Part shown: positions 1-7,770 of the stretch, one piece after another
Numbering within the stretch: the first letter of the stretch is position 1
Layout of the letters: each line of letters starts with the position of its first letter
Assembly: GCF_900115775.1 (NCBI RefSeq)
Contig: NZ_FOXS01000001.1
Span: 1 to 64,000, forward strand
From: Hymenobacter arizonensis
Lineage (GTDB): Bacteria > Bacteroidota > Bacteroidia > Cytophagales > Hymenobacteraceae
Direction: 5' to 3'
DNA: 64,000 nt
The notes under the pieces: model-generated
Databases searched by the model: none
What the model was told of the DNA's origin: nothing
Seen by the model: only the letters and a program-made list of their open reading frames with translations
Position numbers and translations under genes: made by a program

Positions 1-22
1 GTACTAAGTGGCCGAGGGCTTC
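1..22 (+). rRNA. 23S rRNA, extreme 3' end (partial)
   Basis: The first bases (gtactaag...ccgagggctt) match the conserved 3' terminus of bacterial 23S rRNA (E. coli has ggtactaatgaaccgtgagg in this place). A 5S gene follows about 130 bases later in the same direction, as in a standard rRNA operon. Only the last helix is inside the window, so the 3' boundary is approximate. Confidence 0.75.
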
Positions 23-153
23 GCAGCTACACTACGGTGTATAGATTTCGTCAAACGCGCAACCAGCGCTTCGTTTTTGTCCCCTTATGTCAACGTTATT
101 GAGGGGTGCGTCTTCCGCGAGGAAGAACCAGAACACACGCACCCCCCGCCAGC

Positions 154-263
154 AATGGTGGCTTTAGCCCGGGTGTTCACCTCTTCCCATTCCGAACAGA
201 GCCGTTAAGCCCCGGTGCGCCTATGGTACTGCCTTCACCGGTGGGAGAGTCGGTCGCCGCCAA
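154..263 (+). rRNA. rrf: 5S ribosomal RNA
   Basis: The core 5S sequence is plain: ttcacctcttcccattccga, then acagagccgttaagc, and atggtactgcc before ggtgggagagtcggtcgcc. Helix I is formed by ggtggc near 157 and gccgcc near 256-261. The ends are set from this helix and may be off by a few bases. A run of eight T follows at 265-272. Confidence 0.93.
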
Positions 264-280
264 CCTTTTTTTACAACCCC

Positions 281-320
281 CGCGCCCCCCGCCCGCCGTC
301 ACCGGCCCGCGGGGGGCGCG
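281..320. terminator. GC-rich hairpin after the rRNA operon
   Basis: A perfect 12-bp stem (cgcgccccccgc at 281-292, gcggggggcgcg at 309-320) lies just beyond the T-run that follows 5S. It is probably part of the rRNA operon terminator, although only a short T stretch (gtttta) comes after it. From 321 to 521 I see no gene; the stretch is AT-rich and probably holds the promoter of the next gene. Confidence 0.55.
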
Positions 321-521
321 CTGCGTTTTAGCTTAGGGAGATTTCCTTTACTTCAATGCTCTATTTTACCTGTGGTATAGCAACTGGGGTAAGATTTGTT
401 CATACCAAGACAATTAACATGGCTGTTGATAGTTTTACAGGCAACTTTTAACTTCATGTATGCTCCTAGGTTAGGCTCTCGGAGATGATAAGCATCCATT
501 AAGCAAATTAAATAATTCGGT

Positions 522-2591
522 ATGCAGTTAATGTATCCATGGTTTTTGCTTGGGTTATTGGGAATTGCCATACCGGTTTTGATTCACTTACTTCAACTCC
601 GTCGACCCCAGAGACTCTTTTTTACCAATACTTCTTTTATAAGAGAAGTTGAAATGGTAACTGTTCGCCATAGAAAGGTGCAGCACTTGTTAATACTGGT
701 GGCACGGGTCTTGGCAATATCAAGCTTGGTGTTGATGTTTTGCCAGCCATTCATTCCTGCCACCGGTGTTGAAAAGTCCTCGCCTGGTGTGGGAACTGAT
801 GTGCTGGTTGATAATTCTTTCAGCATGCAGCAGCCAGGTTCTATACAATCCTCTCTCTTAAAAGAGGCGGTTGAGGAAGCTCGGGACTTGGGAAAATTAG
901 CTTCTTCGGGAACGAAGCTTAGACTGAAAAATGGTGGGAATCGTCTGATTACATTAAGTGAATATCAGTCAGCACTAGACGAGTTGAAGTTTACATCAAA
1001 AGCGCCTCTATCTAATATTGGAGGAATGAAGGAAGGCTTAAGCTCTTCTGGTAAACTATTTATTTTCTCTGACTTTCAAAAGAATGCGTTTGATGGTAGC
1101 TCTTTAAAGGATTTGCCTGAGAATAGCGAAACGGTTTTAGTACCCATACCTACAAACAGTATTGGTAATGTTTATGTAGATAGTGTGTGGCTTGATGATG
1201 CGTTTGTTCGCATGCGTACCAATATCGGCTTGCATGTAAGGCTACGGAATGGGGGGAGTCTTGCCGCAGTTGACTGTCCAGTTAAGGTTTTTCTCAATGC
1301 TAAGCAGGTTGCTGCTTTTAGGGTCACCGTTGAGCCAGGTGAGGCAGTGGCTACAGTAGTGCAAGTGCAGGTCGAAGATGAGAAACTAGCTTTGGGTCAG
1401 GTAGTGACAGAAGACAGGCCTGTTACTTTTGATAATACTTATTATTTCACATTACAACCTGCCGCAGCTATTCAAGTACATGAGATTGCTGCTGAGCCTG
1501 CATCCCAGCCGCTTTATGGTAATGAGCCCCTATTCAAGTATATTCATTCTAAGCCGCAAAGCTTGAATTACGGGCTTTTGCGACAAGCTGACTTGGTGAT
1601 AGTGCGGGAAATAAATCAGGTGGATGCGGGGTTGCGTGAAGGATTGCGAGCCGTTGTTAAAAGGGGGGGGAGCGTTGTAATTATCCCTACAGCAATGGTG
1701 TCGGCTCAGGCTTCTTATCAGCAATTATTTAAGGAGTTAGGTTTGGGTAGTGCTCAGTGGAGTGCTAATACTGCGACTCCAGAATTGCGGGATGTGGCTA
1801 TGCCGAATGCGCAGGAACCCTTTTTTAGGGATGTATTTGGTGCACAACAACGTGCAGTGACAATGCCCCGTGTGGCACCGGTACTGAGGTGGTCGCGCAC
1901 TGGAACTGATATACTGCGATTGCGGGATGGAGAAAGCTACTTGTCGAGTTTCGCAAGTGGAGCAGGGAAGGTGTACGTGTTCACGGCCCCTTTTTCCAAG
2001 GAATATTCTGACTTTGTGCAGCACGCTTTGTTTGTGCCGGTGATGTACCGTGTGGCGATGCTCAGCTACTTGAATGAGCAGCTTCCAGCTTATCGATTGA
2101 CGCAAGCGATGGTGGGGTTGAAGCTGCCGGCTATTTCTCAAGCAACGAATAGCACAGCGGGAGGAGCTGATGAAGTTGGGTTCCGATTGGTGAAGGACAG
2201 CTTGACTTTGATTCCAACGCAGCGCGTTTTGGGTCAGGAAGTACGACTGGATTTGCCAGTTGGAATGGATGCGCCAGGGTTCTACCAGGTGCAGCGACGA
2301 GGCAAGGTGGTGACAACGCTGGCTTTCAATCAGGATAAGAAAGAATCAGAGCTAGCTGCCTATACGGCTGCGGAGCTGCGCGAATTGATTGGGCCTGATA
2401 AGCCCAATATTAAAGTATTAGAGGGAGGCACGGATGGGGCAGCCTTAGCGAAGTTTAGGGCAGAACAGACTGGCCAGCCTCTGTGGCGTTATTTCTTAGC
2501 TTTTACTTTAGCATGCTTGCTGGCAGAGGCGTTGTTGGTTCGATTGGCTAGCCGGCGAATTGGCACTGCGCAGGCTAAAGCAGTGGCGTAA
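522..2591 (+). CDS. BatA/aerotolerance-type N-terminal domain membrane protein
   Basis: A 689-residue protein whose N-terminus (YPWFLLGLLGIAIPVLIHLL, then a basic LRRPQR stretch and FFTN) is the double-transmembrane BatA-type N-terminal domain (TIGR02226 family). A second helix follows near residues 60-80. The middle has a VWA-like start (DVLVDNSFSM) and a DUF4350/glutamine-amidotransferase-like portion with VIVREI. A last helix lies near residues 655-675 (YFLAFTLACLLAEALLV). The large part between helices 2 and 3 is probably periplasmic. Start chosen because family members begin with a short polar tag before YPWFL; an ATG three codons later is also possible. The exact role is unknown; relatives are conserved membrane proteins of Bacteroidota. 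The gene is lower in GC than the window average. Confidence 0.88.
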   Translation: MQLMYPWFLLGLLGIAIPVLIHLLQLRRPQRLFFTNTSFIREVEMVTVRHRKVQHLLILVARVLAISSLVLMFCQPFIPATGVEKSSPGVGTDVLVDNSFSMQQPGSIQSSLLKEAVEEARDLGKLASSGTKLRLKNGGNRLITLSEYQSALDELKFTSKAPLSNIGGMKEGLSSSGKLFIFSDFQKNAFDGSSLKDLPENSETVLVPIPTNSIGNVYVDSVWLDDAFVRMRTNIGLHVRLRNGGSLAAVDCPVKVFLNAKQVAAFRVTVEPGEAVATVVQVQVEDEKLALGQVVTEDRPVTFDNTYYFTLQPAAAIQVHEIAAEPASQPLYGNEPLFKYIHSKPQSLNYGLLRQADLVIVREINQVDAGLREGLRAVVKRGGSVVIIPTAMVSAQASYQQLFKELGLGSAQWSANTATPELRDVAMPNAQEPFFRDVFGAQQRAVTMPRVAPVLRWSRTGTDILRLRDGESYLSSFASGAGKVYVFTAPFSKEYSDFVQHALFVPVMYRVAMLSYLNEQLPAYRLTQAMVGLKLPAISQATNSTAGGADEVGFRLVKDSLTLIPTQRVLGQEVRLDLPVGMDAPGFYQVQRRGKVVTTLAFNQDKKESELAAYTAAELRELIGPDKPNIKVLEGGTDGAALAKFRAEQTGQPLWRYFLAFTLACLLAEALLVRLASRRIGTAQAKAVA

Positions 2592-2666
2592 TAGCTGCAC
2601 AAGAAATATTTGAAAGAGTGGCGAGCCTGCGCAGCGTAACTTGCCGCCTTAACTGATATTAAGCTG

Positions 2667-3224
2667 ATGGCTGCTACGACCTTTGAACCCAATCCTCCTA
2701 AAGCGACGCCGTCTCCTGGATTGGTGACTCGTATTGGGCTGCGTTTTGGAGTGGGAGTGGGTCTGGTCTGCGCGCTTTGGATGGCCGGACTGCAATTAAC
2801 GGGAAACAATGGTTTCGGGCCCAAGCAAATTATGGCTCAGCTGTTTGTGCCACTAGCGGCGGTAGCTAGCGAGTGGGTTCTGCGACGGCAATTGAAGCCC
2901 GAAAAGCCGGGTTTGGGTCGTTCGTTGGGTGTAGGACTGTTGACGGTATTGGTAGCGGCACTTGTTTCGGCGAGCAGTTTGGTTGGCATGGCGCGGGTAG
3001 CTGGTGAGAAAGCCTTGGCTGTAAATCGGGCCGAGATACTGGAAATTGTAAGGCACCAGCAGCGGGAGAACCCGAAGGTGAAGCTCAGCCAGCAGGAAAT
3101 GCAGCAGCAAATTCAAAACGTGGAAAAAATTACGATTGGAGATATGGCGGTTAGTAATTTCACGCAGCTGGTATTGCTAGGCCTGACGCTTGCTCTACCG
3201 GGAGGAATCTTTTTGCGGGAATAA
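2667..3224 (+). CDS. DUF4199 family membrane protein (first copy)
   Basis: A 185-residue protein with four predicted membrane segments (about 30-45, 55-70, 85-110 and 160-180). Between helices 3 and 4 is a polar, Gln-rich stretch (residues about 125-150, with QQEMQQQIQNVEKI). This helix pattern, with an extracytoplasmic or cytosolic Gln/Met-rich loop, is that of the DUF4199 proteins of Bacteroidota, which often occur next to a dolichol-phosphate-type glycosyltransferase. It is followed 23 bases later by a second DUF4199 gene and then such a glycosyltransferase, so the three are probably cotranscribed. Function not known. Confidence 0.7.
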   Translation: MAATTFEPNPPKATPSPGLVTRIGLRFGVGVGLVCALWMAGLQLTGNNGFGPKQIMAQLFVPLAAVASEWVLRRQLKPEKPGLGRSLGVGLLTVLVAALVSASSLVGMARVAGEKALAVNRAEILEIVRHQQRENPKVKLSQQEMQQQIQNVEKITIGDMAVSNFTQLVLLGLTLALPGGIFLRE

Positions 3225-3247
3225 CTTACCTACTCAGCCATTCTATT

Positions 3248-3784
3248 ATGGAAGCTCAATCGCAACAAGTCACCCCGTTCGCAGTCGGGATTCGCTACGG
3301 CTTGGTCCTTGCACTCACCGCGGTGTTGGTGGATTTTCTCACCCGAATTGCTGGCTTTGGCTTCATAGCGTATGGCATTGCTGCGTCGGTAGGGGGGGTA
3401 TTTGTAAGCATTGCCTGGATTGTGACTGCGCATAAGGCTTTCAAGAACAACAATGGAGGGTTTATGACGCTAAGCCAGGGGCTGACCATTGCCGTTGTGA
3501 TGCTGTTGTTTTCGGGAATAGTGGCCGGGCTATTCAACTACGTGTACCTGCATTACATCGACCCGGATTTTGTGGACCGCATGAAGCAAACCATGGTTGA
3601 TTTCATGGAGCAAAACAATGTGCCCGATGACCAAATAGAGAAAAGCACCGCCCGAATCAGTGAAATGAAGATGGGATTCGGAAAGTCACTGCTTGGTGGC
3701 ATAGGTAACGGCCTATTGGGTGGCATTATCATTGGGTTGATAGTATCAGCCTTCACAAAGCGCAATCCTCCCGAGTTTGAATAA
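3248..3784 (+). CDS. DUF4199 family membrane protein (second copy)
   Basis: A 178-residue protein with four membrane helices: about 16-38, 42-62, 76-100 and 145-168. The loop before helix 4 carries MKQTMVDFMEQNNVPDDQIE, the charged and Met-rich loop typical of DUF4199. Its end overlaps the next gene by 8 bases if that gene starts at its TTG, which suggests translational coupling with the glycosyltransferase. It may act with that enzyme at the membrane (inference from context only). The first copy shares the topology but little sequence. Confidence 0.82.
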   Translation: MEAQSQQVTPFAVGIRYGLVLALTAVLVDFLTRIAGFGFIAYGIAASVGGVFVSIAWIVTAHKAFKNNNGGFMTLSQGLTIAVVMLLFSGIVAGLFNYVYLHYIDPDFVDRMKQTMVDFMEQNNVPDDQIEKSTARISEMKMGFGKSLLGGIGNGLLGGIIIGLIVSAFTKRNPPEFE

Positions 3785-4754
3785 ATCGTCTGCCACTTTT
3801 CCGGTGGAAATTTCCATCGTTATTCCACTGCTCAATGAAGCAGAGTCGCTGCCCGAACTCACGCGCTGGATTGCGCGGGTGCTGCAGTCCCACGGCCTCA
3901 GTTATGAAGTCATCTTGATTGATGATGGCTCCACTGATGATTCGTGGGAGGTGATGGAAGCTCTGGCAGTGGAAGATGCGGCTTTGCGGGGCATCCGCTT
4001 TAACCGGAATTATGGAAAGTCGGCGGCGTTGAACGTGGGCTTTGAAGCGGCTTGTGGGCGAGTGGTGTGCACAATGGACGCCGACTTACAGGATTCGCCC
4101 GAAGAACTCCCCGAGTTGTATCGGATGATTACGGAGGATAAATTTGAATTGGTGAGTGGGTGGAAACAGAAACGGTATGACCCGCTGTCCAAAACTATTC
4201 CGACCAAGTTATTTAATGGAGCTACGCGGTGGATTTCGGGCATTCGCTTGCACGATTTTAACTGCGGGTTGAAGGCCTACGACCAGCGCGTGGTGAAGAG
4301 CATTGAGGTGTACGGCGAAATGCATCGCTACATTCCGGTCATTGCCAAGTGGAACGGTTTCCGCCGCATTGGCGAGAAAATAGTGCAGCACCAGGAGCGT
4401 AAGTACGGGGTCACAAAGTTTGGGCTCGAGCGGTTTGTGTACGGATTCCTGGATTTGGCCAGCATCACGTTTGTGAGCCGTTTTCGGCGGAGGCCAATGC
4501 ACTTCTTTGGCACACTGGGGACACTCTCTTTTCTGTTGGGCATGCTGCTCACACTGTGGCTGACCGGCGAAAAAGTGTGGCTGGCTTACCACAACCTGAA
4601 GGCGCGCAACGTGACTGACCAACCTTTGTTCTTTATGGCACTGGTGGCCGTGATAGTGGGCGTGCAGCTATTTTTAGCCGGTTTTTTGGCGGAAATGGTG
4701 CAATTGAACGGGCCCCGCCGCAATGACTACTTGGTGCGGGAGAAGATTCGTTAA
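3777..4754 (+). CDS. Glycosyltransferase family 2, polyprenyl-phosphate sugar transferase type
   Basis: A 325-residue GT2 enzyme of the DPM1/GtrB/ArnC type. Visible motifs are the nucleotide-binding start ISIVIPLLNEAESL, DDGSTDDSW, the metal-binding DADLQDSPEE (DxD) and GLKAYDQRV. Two C-terminal membrane helices (about residues 243-262 and 284-305) are usual for enzymes that load a sugar onto undecaprenyl phosphate. The sugar cannot be read from the sequence. There is no ATG; the reading frame opens with TTG at 3777 inside the preceding gene's last codons, and GTG at 3804 is an alternative that begins only three residues before the ISIVIPL strand. Part of the forward group 2667-4754. Confidence 0.9.
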   Translation: MNKSSATFPVEISIVIPLLNEAESLPELTRWIARVLQSHGLSYEVILIDDGSTDDSWEVMEALAVEDAALRGIRFNRNYGKSAALNVGFEAACGRVVCTMDADLQDSPEELPELYRMITEDKFELVSGWKQKRYDPLSKTIPTKLFNGATRWISGIRLHDFNCGLKAYDQRVVKSIEVYGEMHRYIPVIAKWNGFRRIGEKIVQHQERKYGVTKFGLERFVYGFLDLASITFVSRFRRRPMHFFGTLGTLSFLLGMLLTLWLTGEKVWLAYHNLKARNVTDQPLFFMALVAVIVGVQLFLAGFLAEMVQLNGPRRNDYLVREKIR

Positions 4755-4844
4755 AGCGACGAATTAATAGAAGCTTAGCTTGCGCAGACGTGGGCTTGTA
4801 ATTATTTAATTCAGTCGCGCTGCTCCCTGCATTTTAATTAATTC

Positions 4845-5999
4845 ATGAAGGTTGTAATTATTGGTCCGGCGTATCCTTTGCGAGGTGGATTGGCTACTTA
4901 TAATGAGCGGCTGGCGAGGGCTTTTCAGGAAGTTGGTGACGAGGTCCGCATTGTTACTTTCTCATTGCAATACCCGGACTTCTTGTTTCCTGGGCAGACG
5001 CAGTTTAGTACGGAGGCGGGGCCTGCTGACTTGGAAATTGAGGTGAGTCTGAATTCCGTTAATCCCTTGTCGTGGTGGCAGGTGGGACGAAAGTTGCAGG
5101 CGGAACGACCGGATATAGTGGTGTTTCGGTTTTGGCTGCCCTTTATGGGGCCCGCTTTGGGCACGGTGGCGCGGATGGTGCGGCGCAACGGGCACACCCG
5201 CGTGGTGGCCATTACGGATAACGTGATTCCGCACGAAAAGCGGCCGGGGGATGCGCCCTTTACGCGCTATTTTCTGAGCGCGTGCGATGGTTTCGTGACT
5301 ATGAGCCGCAGCGTGTTGAATGATTTGCAGCGGCTGGGATTTGGCAATAAACCAGCAATGTATCGGCCGCACCCATTGTATGATAATTTCGGGCCAGTGA
5401 AAAATAAGGCTGATGCTCTTCAAGCATTGAAGCTGCCAGATACAAGCAACTACTTGTTGTTTTTTGGTTTTATTAGGGCTTATAAAGGCTTGGATATTAT
5501 GCTGGAAGCTTTTGCAGACCAGCGTGTTGCAGCTATGCCTGTTAAATTAATTATTGCGGGTGAATTTTATGAAGACGCAGCTCCGTATGAGGAATTAATT
5601 ACACGTTTTAATCTGGAGGAAAGAATAATTAGGGCCACGGATTTTATTCCTAACGAAAAGGTTGTGGACTATTTCTGTGCATCCGATTTAATTGTGCAGC
5701 CTTATAAGAATGCCACACAAAGCGGGGTGTCGCAAATAGCGTATCACTTTGAGCGGCCCATGCTGGTAACGGACGTTGGGGGGCTAGCTGAGCTGATACC
5801 GAACGGGGTGGTTGGGTACGTGGTAGCTCCAAAGGCGCAGCAAATAGCTGATGCAATCGTGGATTTTTACACTAACCAGCGAGAAAGCGCTTTTACGGCT
5901 GGGGTGCGGGAGCAGAAGAAGCAGTTTTCGTGGCCTTTGATGGTAAACGCCCTGAAACAAGTTGCCGGTTTGACTGCGGCAAAACCGGTAGAACTATAG
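4845..5999 (+). CDS. Glycosyltransferase family 4 (GT-B fold)
   Basis: A 384-residue enzyme. The N-terminal half begins KVVIIGPAYPLRGGLATYN, the classic GT4 acceptor-domain start with a glycine-rich loop. The C-terminal half has LLFFGFIRAYKGLDIMLEAF and the donor-site segment SGVSQIAYHFERPMLVTDVG followed by GGLAEL. It probably moves a sugar from a nucleotide donor onto a cell-surface glycan at the inner face of the membrane. Codon use is mosaic: the stretch near 5395-5720 is clearly more AT-rich than the first 500 bases, possibly from recombination. It stands 90 bases after the GT2 gene and convergent to a GT9 gene. Confidence 0.9.
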   Translation: MKVVIIGPAYPLRGGLATYNERLARAFQEVGDEVRIVTFSLQYPDFLFPGQTQFSTEAGPADLEIEVSLNSVNPLSWWQVGRKLQAERPDIVVFRFWLPFMGPALGTVARMVRRNGHTRVVAITDNVIPHEKRPGDAPFTRYFLSACDGFVTMSRSVLNDLQRLGFGNKPAMYRPHPLYDNFGPVKNKADALQALKLPDTSNYLLFFGFIRAYKGLDIMLEAFADQRVAAMPVKLIIAGEFYEDAAPYEELITRFNLEERIIRATDFIPNEKVVDYFCASDLIVQPYKNATQSGVSQIAYHFERPMLVTDVGGLAELIPNGVVGYVVAPKAQQIADAIVDFYTNQRESAFTAGVREQKKQFSWPLMVNALKQVAGLTAAKPVEL

Positions 6000-6044
6000 A
6001 GCTAATTAGCGAAACCCTAGGGGCGCCGCCGAGGCGTGGGCTTG

Positions 6045-7160
6045 CTAGCGCAATATGGTTGCAGCCGGAAGCGTGGCCGCCACTGCTTGCAGCACTTTTT
6101 CGGCTGGTAGGTCTTCCATGCAACTGGTGCCGAGCTGGCAAGTGCCGCGGTAGAAACACACGCATTCCCGATTGGGGCCCACGATTTGGCCACGGCCGTA
6201 GAGGTCGAATTCGTGCGAATTGAAGATGTTGTTCATCAGGATGGTGGGCTTGCGCAGGGCAATGCTGATGTGCATGGCCATGGTCACTTGCGTGACAATG
6301 GCGTCCATCTGATGCATTAGGTTGATGAATTGGGGAAGGGGGAAGGTGCCTAGATAAGCCGCGCCGGTGGTGGCGTGCAGGACACGGTTGCGCGCATCTT
6401 CGGCCTCGCCGCCCAGAAGTACGGGGGAGTATCCCGCTTGCTGAAGCTGCGTTATGAGGCTAATCCACTTCTCGTCGCTCCAGAGGCGGGTGGTCCAACG
6501 GTCGCCGCAGCCAGTGTTGAGGCCAATGCGGGGGCCGCTCGAAGGCAGTTGGTTCCAGTTAAAGCCCTTGTCTTCGTGGGTGTCGAAAACGTATTCTTCG
6601 CCGCGGAAATCGAAGCCGCAGAGCTCGAATATTTCTTGAACGTAGGGCATGGTGTTGGCCTGACTCACTTGGTCGAAAAGGCCAGTAAGGAATTTGTGCT
6701 CGGCCAACTGGTTCTGGGGCCAGGCCACGCCGTCGTGTGGGCGCAGGGCGTAGCCGAATTTCTCTTTTGCCGAAATAGTGTTCAGCAGGGCGCAGGCTTC
6801 CTTTTCCTTGTCGAGGTTGATGACCACGTCGAATTGACGGGCCTGCAGCTGCAGGGCGCTGGCGAAGTCAAACTTTAGAATTTCATCGACTTCTGCCTGT
6901 GGCAGGATGGCGGGCGTGTGCGTGAGCCAGGTGATAAAGCAGCCGGGGCGTTCCTGGCGCAAGCGCCGCAGCAGGGGCGTGGTGCGGATAACATCGCCGA
7001 TGGCCCCGAGCTTGATGATGAGCACCCGGCTGGTGACGGGCGCATATACCGGGCAGCTCTCGCACACGTAGCCGTGCGTTTTGTTGGGACGGCAGGGCAA
7101 GTCGCCGCGAAAATGGCGGCAATCGGGGTGAACGGTGAGGTTGTCGAGCAGGTGAGACAC
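6045..7160 (-). CDS. Glycosyltransferase family 9 (heptosyltransferase-like) with N-terminal Cys cluster
   Basis: A 371-residue protein. Residues about 46-75 (VLIIKLGAIGDVIRTTPLLR) are the GT9/ADP-heptose:LPS heptosyltransferase start; IGLNTGCGDRW and SPVLLGGEAEDARN are the donor-side motifs. Before the GT domain is a conserved Cys arrangement C14-x-HFxGDxPC23 ... C33-x2-C36, and near the C-terminus a second group (ECVCFYRGTCQLGTSC). These may bind metal or form disulfides; this is inference. The start is GTG at 7160. A perfect -7 element (TACTTTTG) lies 26 bases upstream. The likely role is in lipopolysaccharide or other envelope glycan synthesis. Confidence 0.88.
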   Translation of the reverse strand: MSHLLDNLTVHPDCRHFRGDLPCRPNKTHGYVCESCPVYAPVTSRVLIIKLGAIGDVIRTTPLLRRLRQERPGCFITWLTHTPAILPQAEVDEILKFDFASALQLQARQFDVVINLDKEKEACALLNTISAKEKFGYALRPHDGVAWPQNQLAEHKFLTGLFDQVSQANTMPYVQEIFELCGFDFRGEEYVFDTHEDKGFNWNQLPSSGPRIGLNTGCGDRWTTRLWSDEKWISLITQLQQAGYSPVLLGGEAEDARNRVLHATTGAAYLGTFPLPQFINLMHQMDAIVTQVTMAMHISIALRKPTILMNNIFNSHEFDLYGRGQIVGPNRECVCFYRGTCQLGTSCMEDLPAEKVLQAVAATLPAATILR

Positions 7161-7186
7161 AGAAGCGCAGGGCAGGAATGGAAAGG

Positions 7187-7194
7187 CAAAAGTA
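7187..7194 (-). promoter_or_regulatory. -7 promoter element of the GT9 gene
   Basis: TACTTTTG on the minus strand fits the Bacteroidota -7 consensus TAnnTTTG exactly and lies 26 bases before the GTG start. No convincing -33 TTTG is seen. Confidence 0.5.
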
Positions 7195-7208
7195 GCCAGA
7201 AGGACAGC

Positions 7209-7712
7209 TTACAAGCCCACGCTGAACTGACCGCTGGTGATTTGCTTGGACGCCCCCGTAGCGGTATTGATGCCGGTGAAGGCAAACGTGCCCGTGACGC
7301 GGGTAGCTGTAAGGGTAGCAACCACGATGGTACCGGAGCCAGACACCGTGCCGGCTCCGTAGTTAGCGCCAGCGTAGTACACCATTTGCGTGCCCGGGCC
7401 ACTAGTACTGTAAAAGGCTGAGGATGAGGTGGTATTGCTAAAGGTATAGGTGCCAACGGCGCGCGGCATTTCAAGCGACACGTAGCTGGTGACCGGCCCC
7501 GCAGGATTTAGCGTGCCACTGATGGAGAGCGTAGCACTGGTGTTTTGGGACTGAAGCGTAGTGGTGGTAACTGCGGCCCCATCGACGGTCCAACTCAGTC
7601 CTGGAGCAGGGTCTGGGGTTGGATTGGTTTTATTATCAGAAGAGCAAGCCACCTGAGCTGCCAGCGCAAGCCCGGCTACTAGGTTAAAAAAGATGCTACG
7701 GAAGGTATTCAT
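7209..7712 (-). CDS. Putative lipoprotein, DUF6252-like
   Basis: A 167-residue protein from ATG 7712 (a longer frame opens at 7781 but would run into purB and lacks a signal). The N-terminus MNTFRSIFFNLVAGLALAAQ is a signal peptide, followed by VACSSDNK; the cysteine would be the lipidated residue although position -3 (Gln) is not canonical. The mature part is Ser/Thr/Gly-rich and beta-rich: a SWTVDG start, YTFSN, and a C-terminal GTFAFTG then ITSGQFSVGL. The SWTVDG start and the GTFAF(T)...ITxGxF ending resemble DUF6252 proteins of Bacteroidota. Function unknown; expected in the periplasm or on the outer membrane. It lies 58 bases downstream of purB, same strand. Confidence 0.75.
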   Translation of the reverse strand: MNTFRSIFFNLVAGLALAAQVACSSDNKTNPTPDPAPGLSWTVDGAAVTTTTLQSQNTSATLSISGTLNPAGPVTSYVSLEMPRAVGTYTFSNTTSSSAFYSTSGPGTQMVYYAGANYGAGTVSGSGTIVVATLTATRVTGTFAFTGINTATGASKQITSGQFSVGL

Positions 7713-7770
7713 TGATGTAGCCGCGTGATAAACGCAGCCGTTATACTTAATACAAGAACTGTAGCAGGAC

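Noticed and set aside
8..336. Two small open frames at the window start
   Set aside because: They overlap the 23S end, the 23S-5S spacer and the 5S gene.
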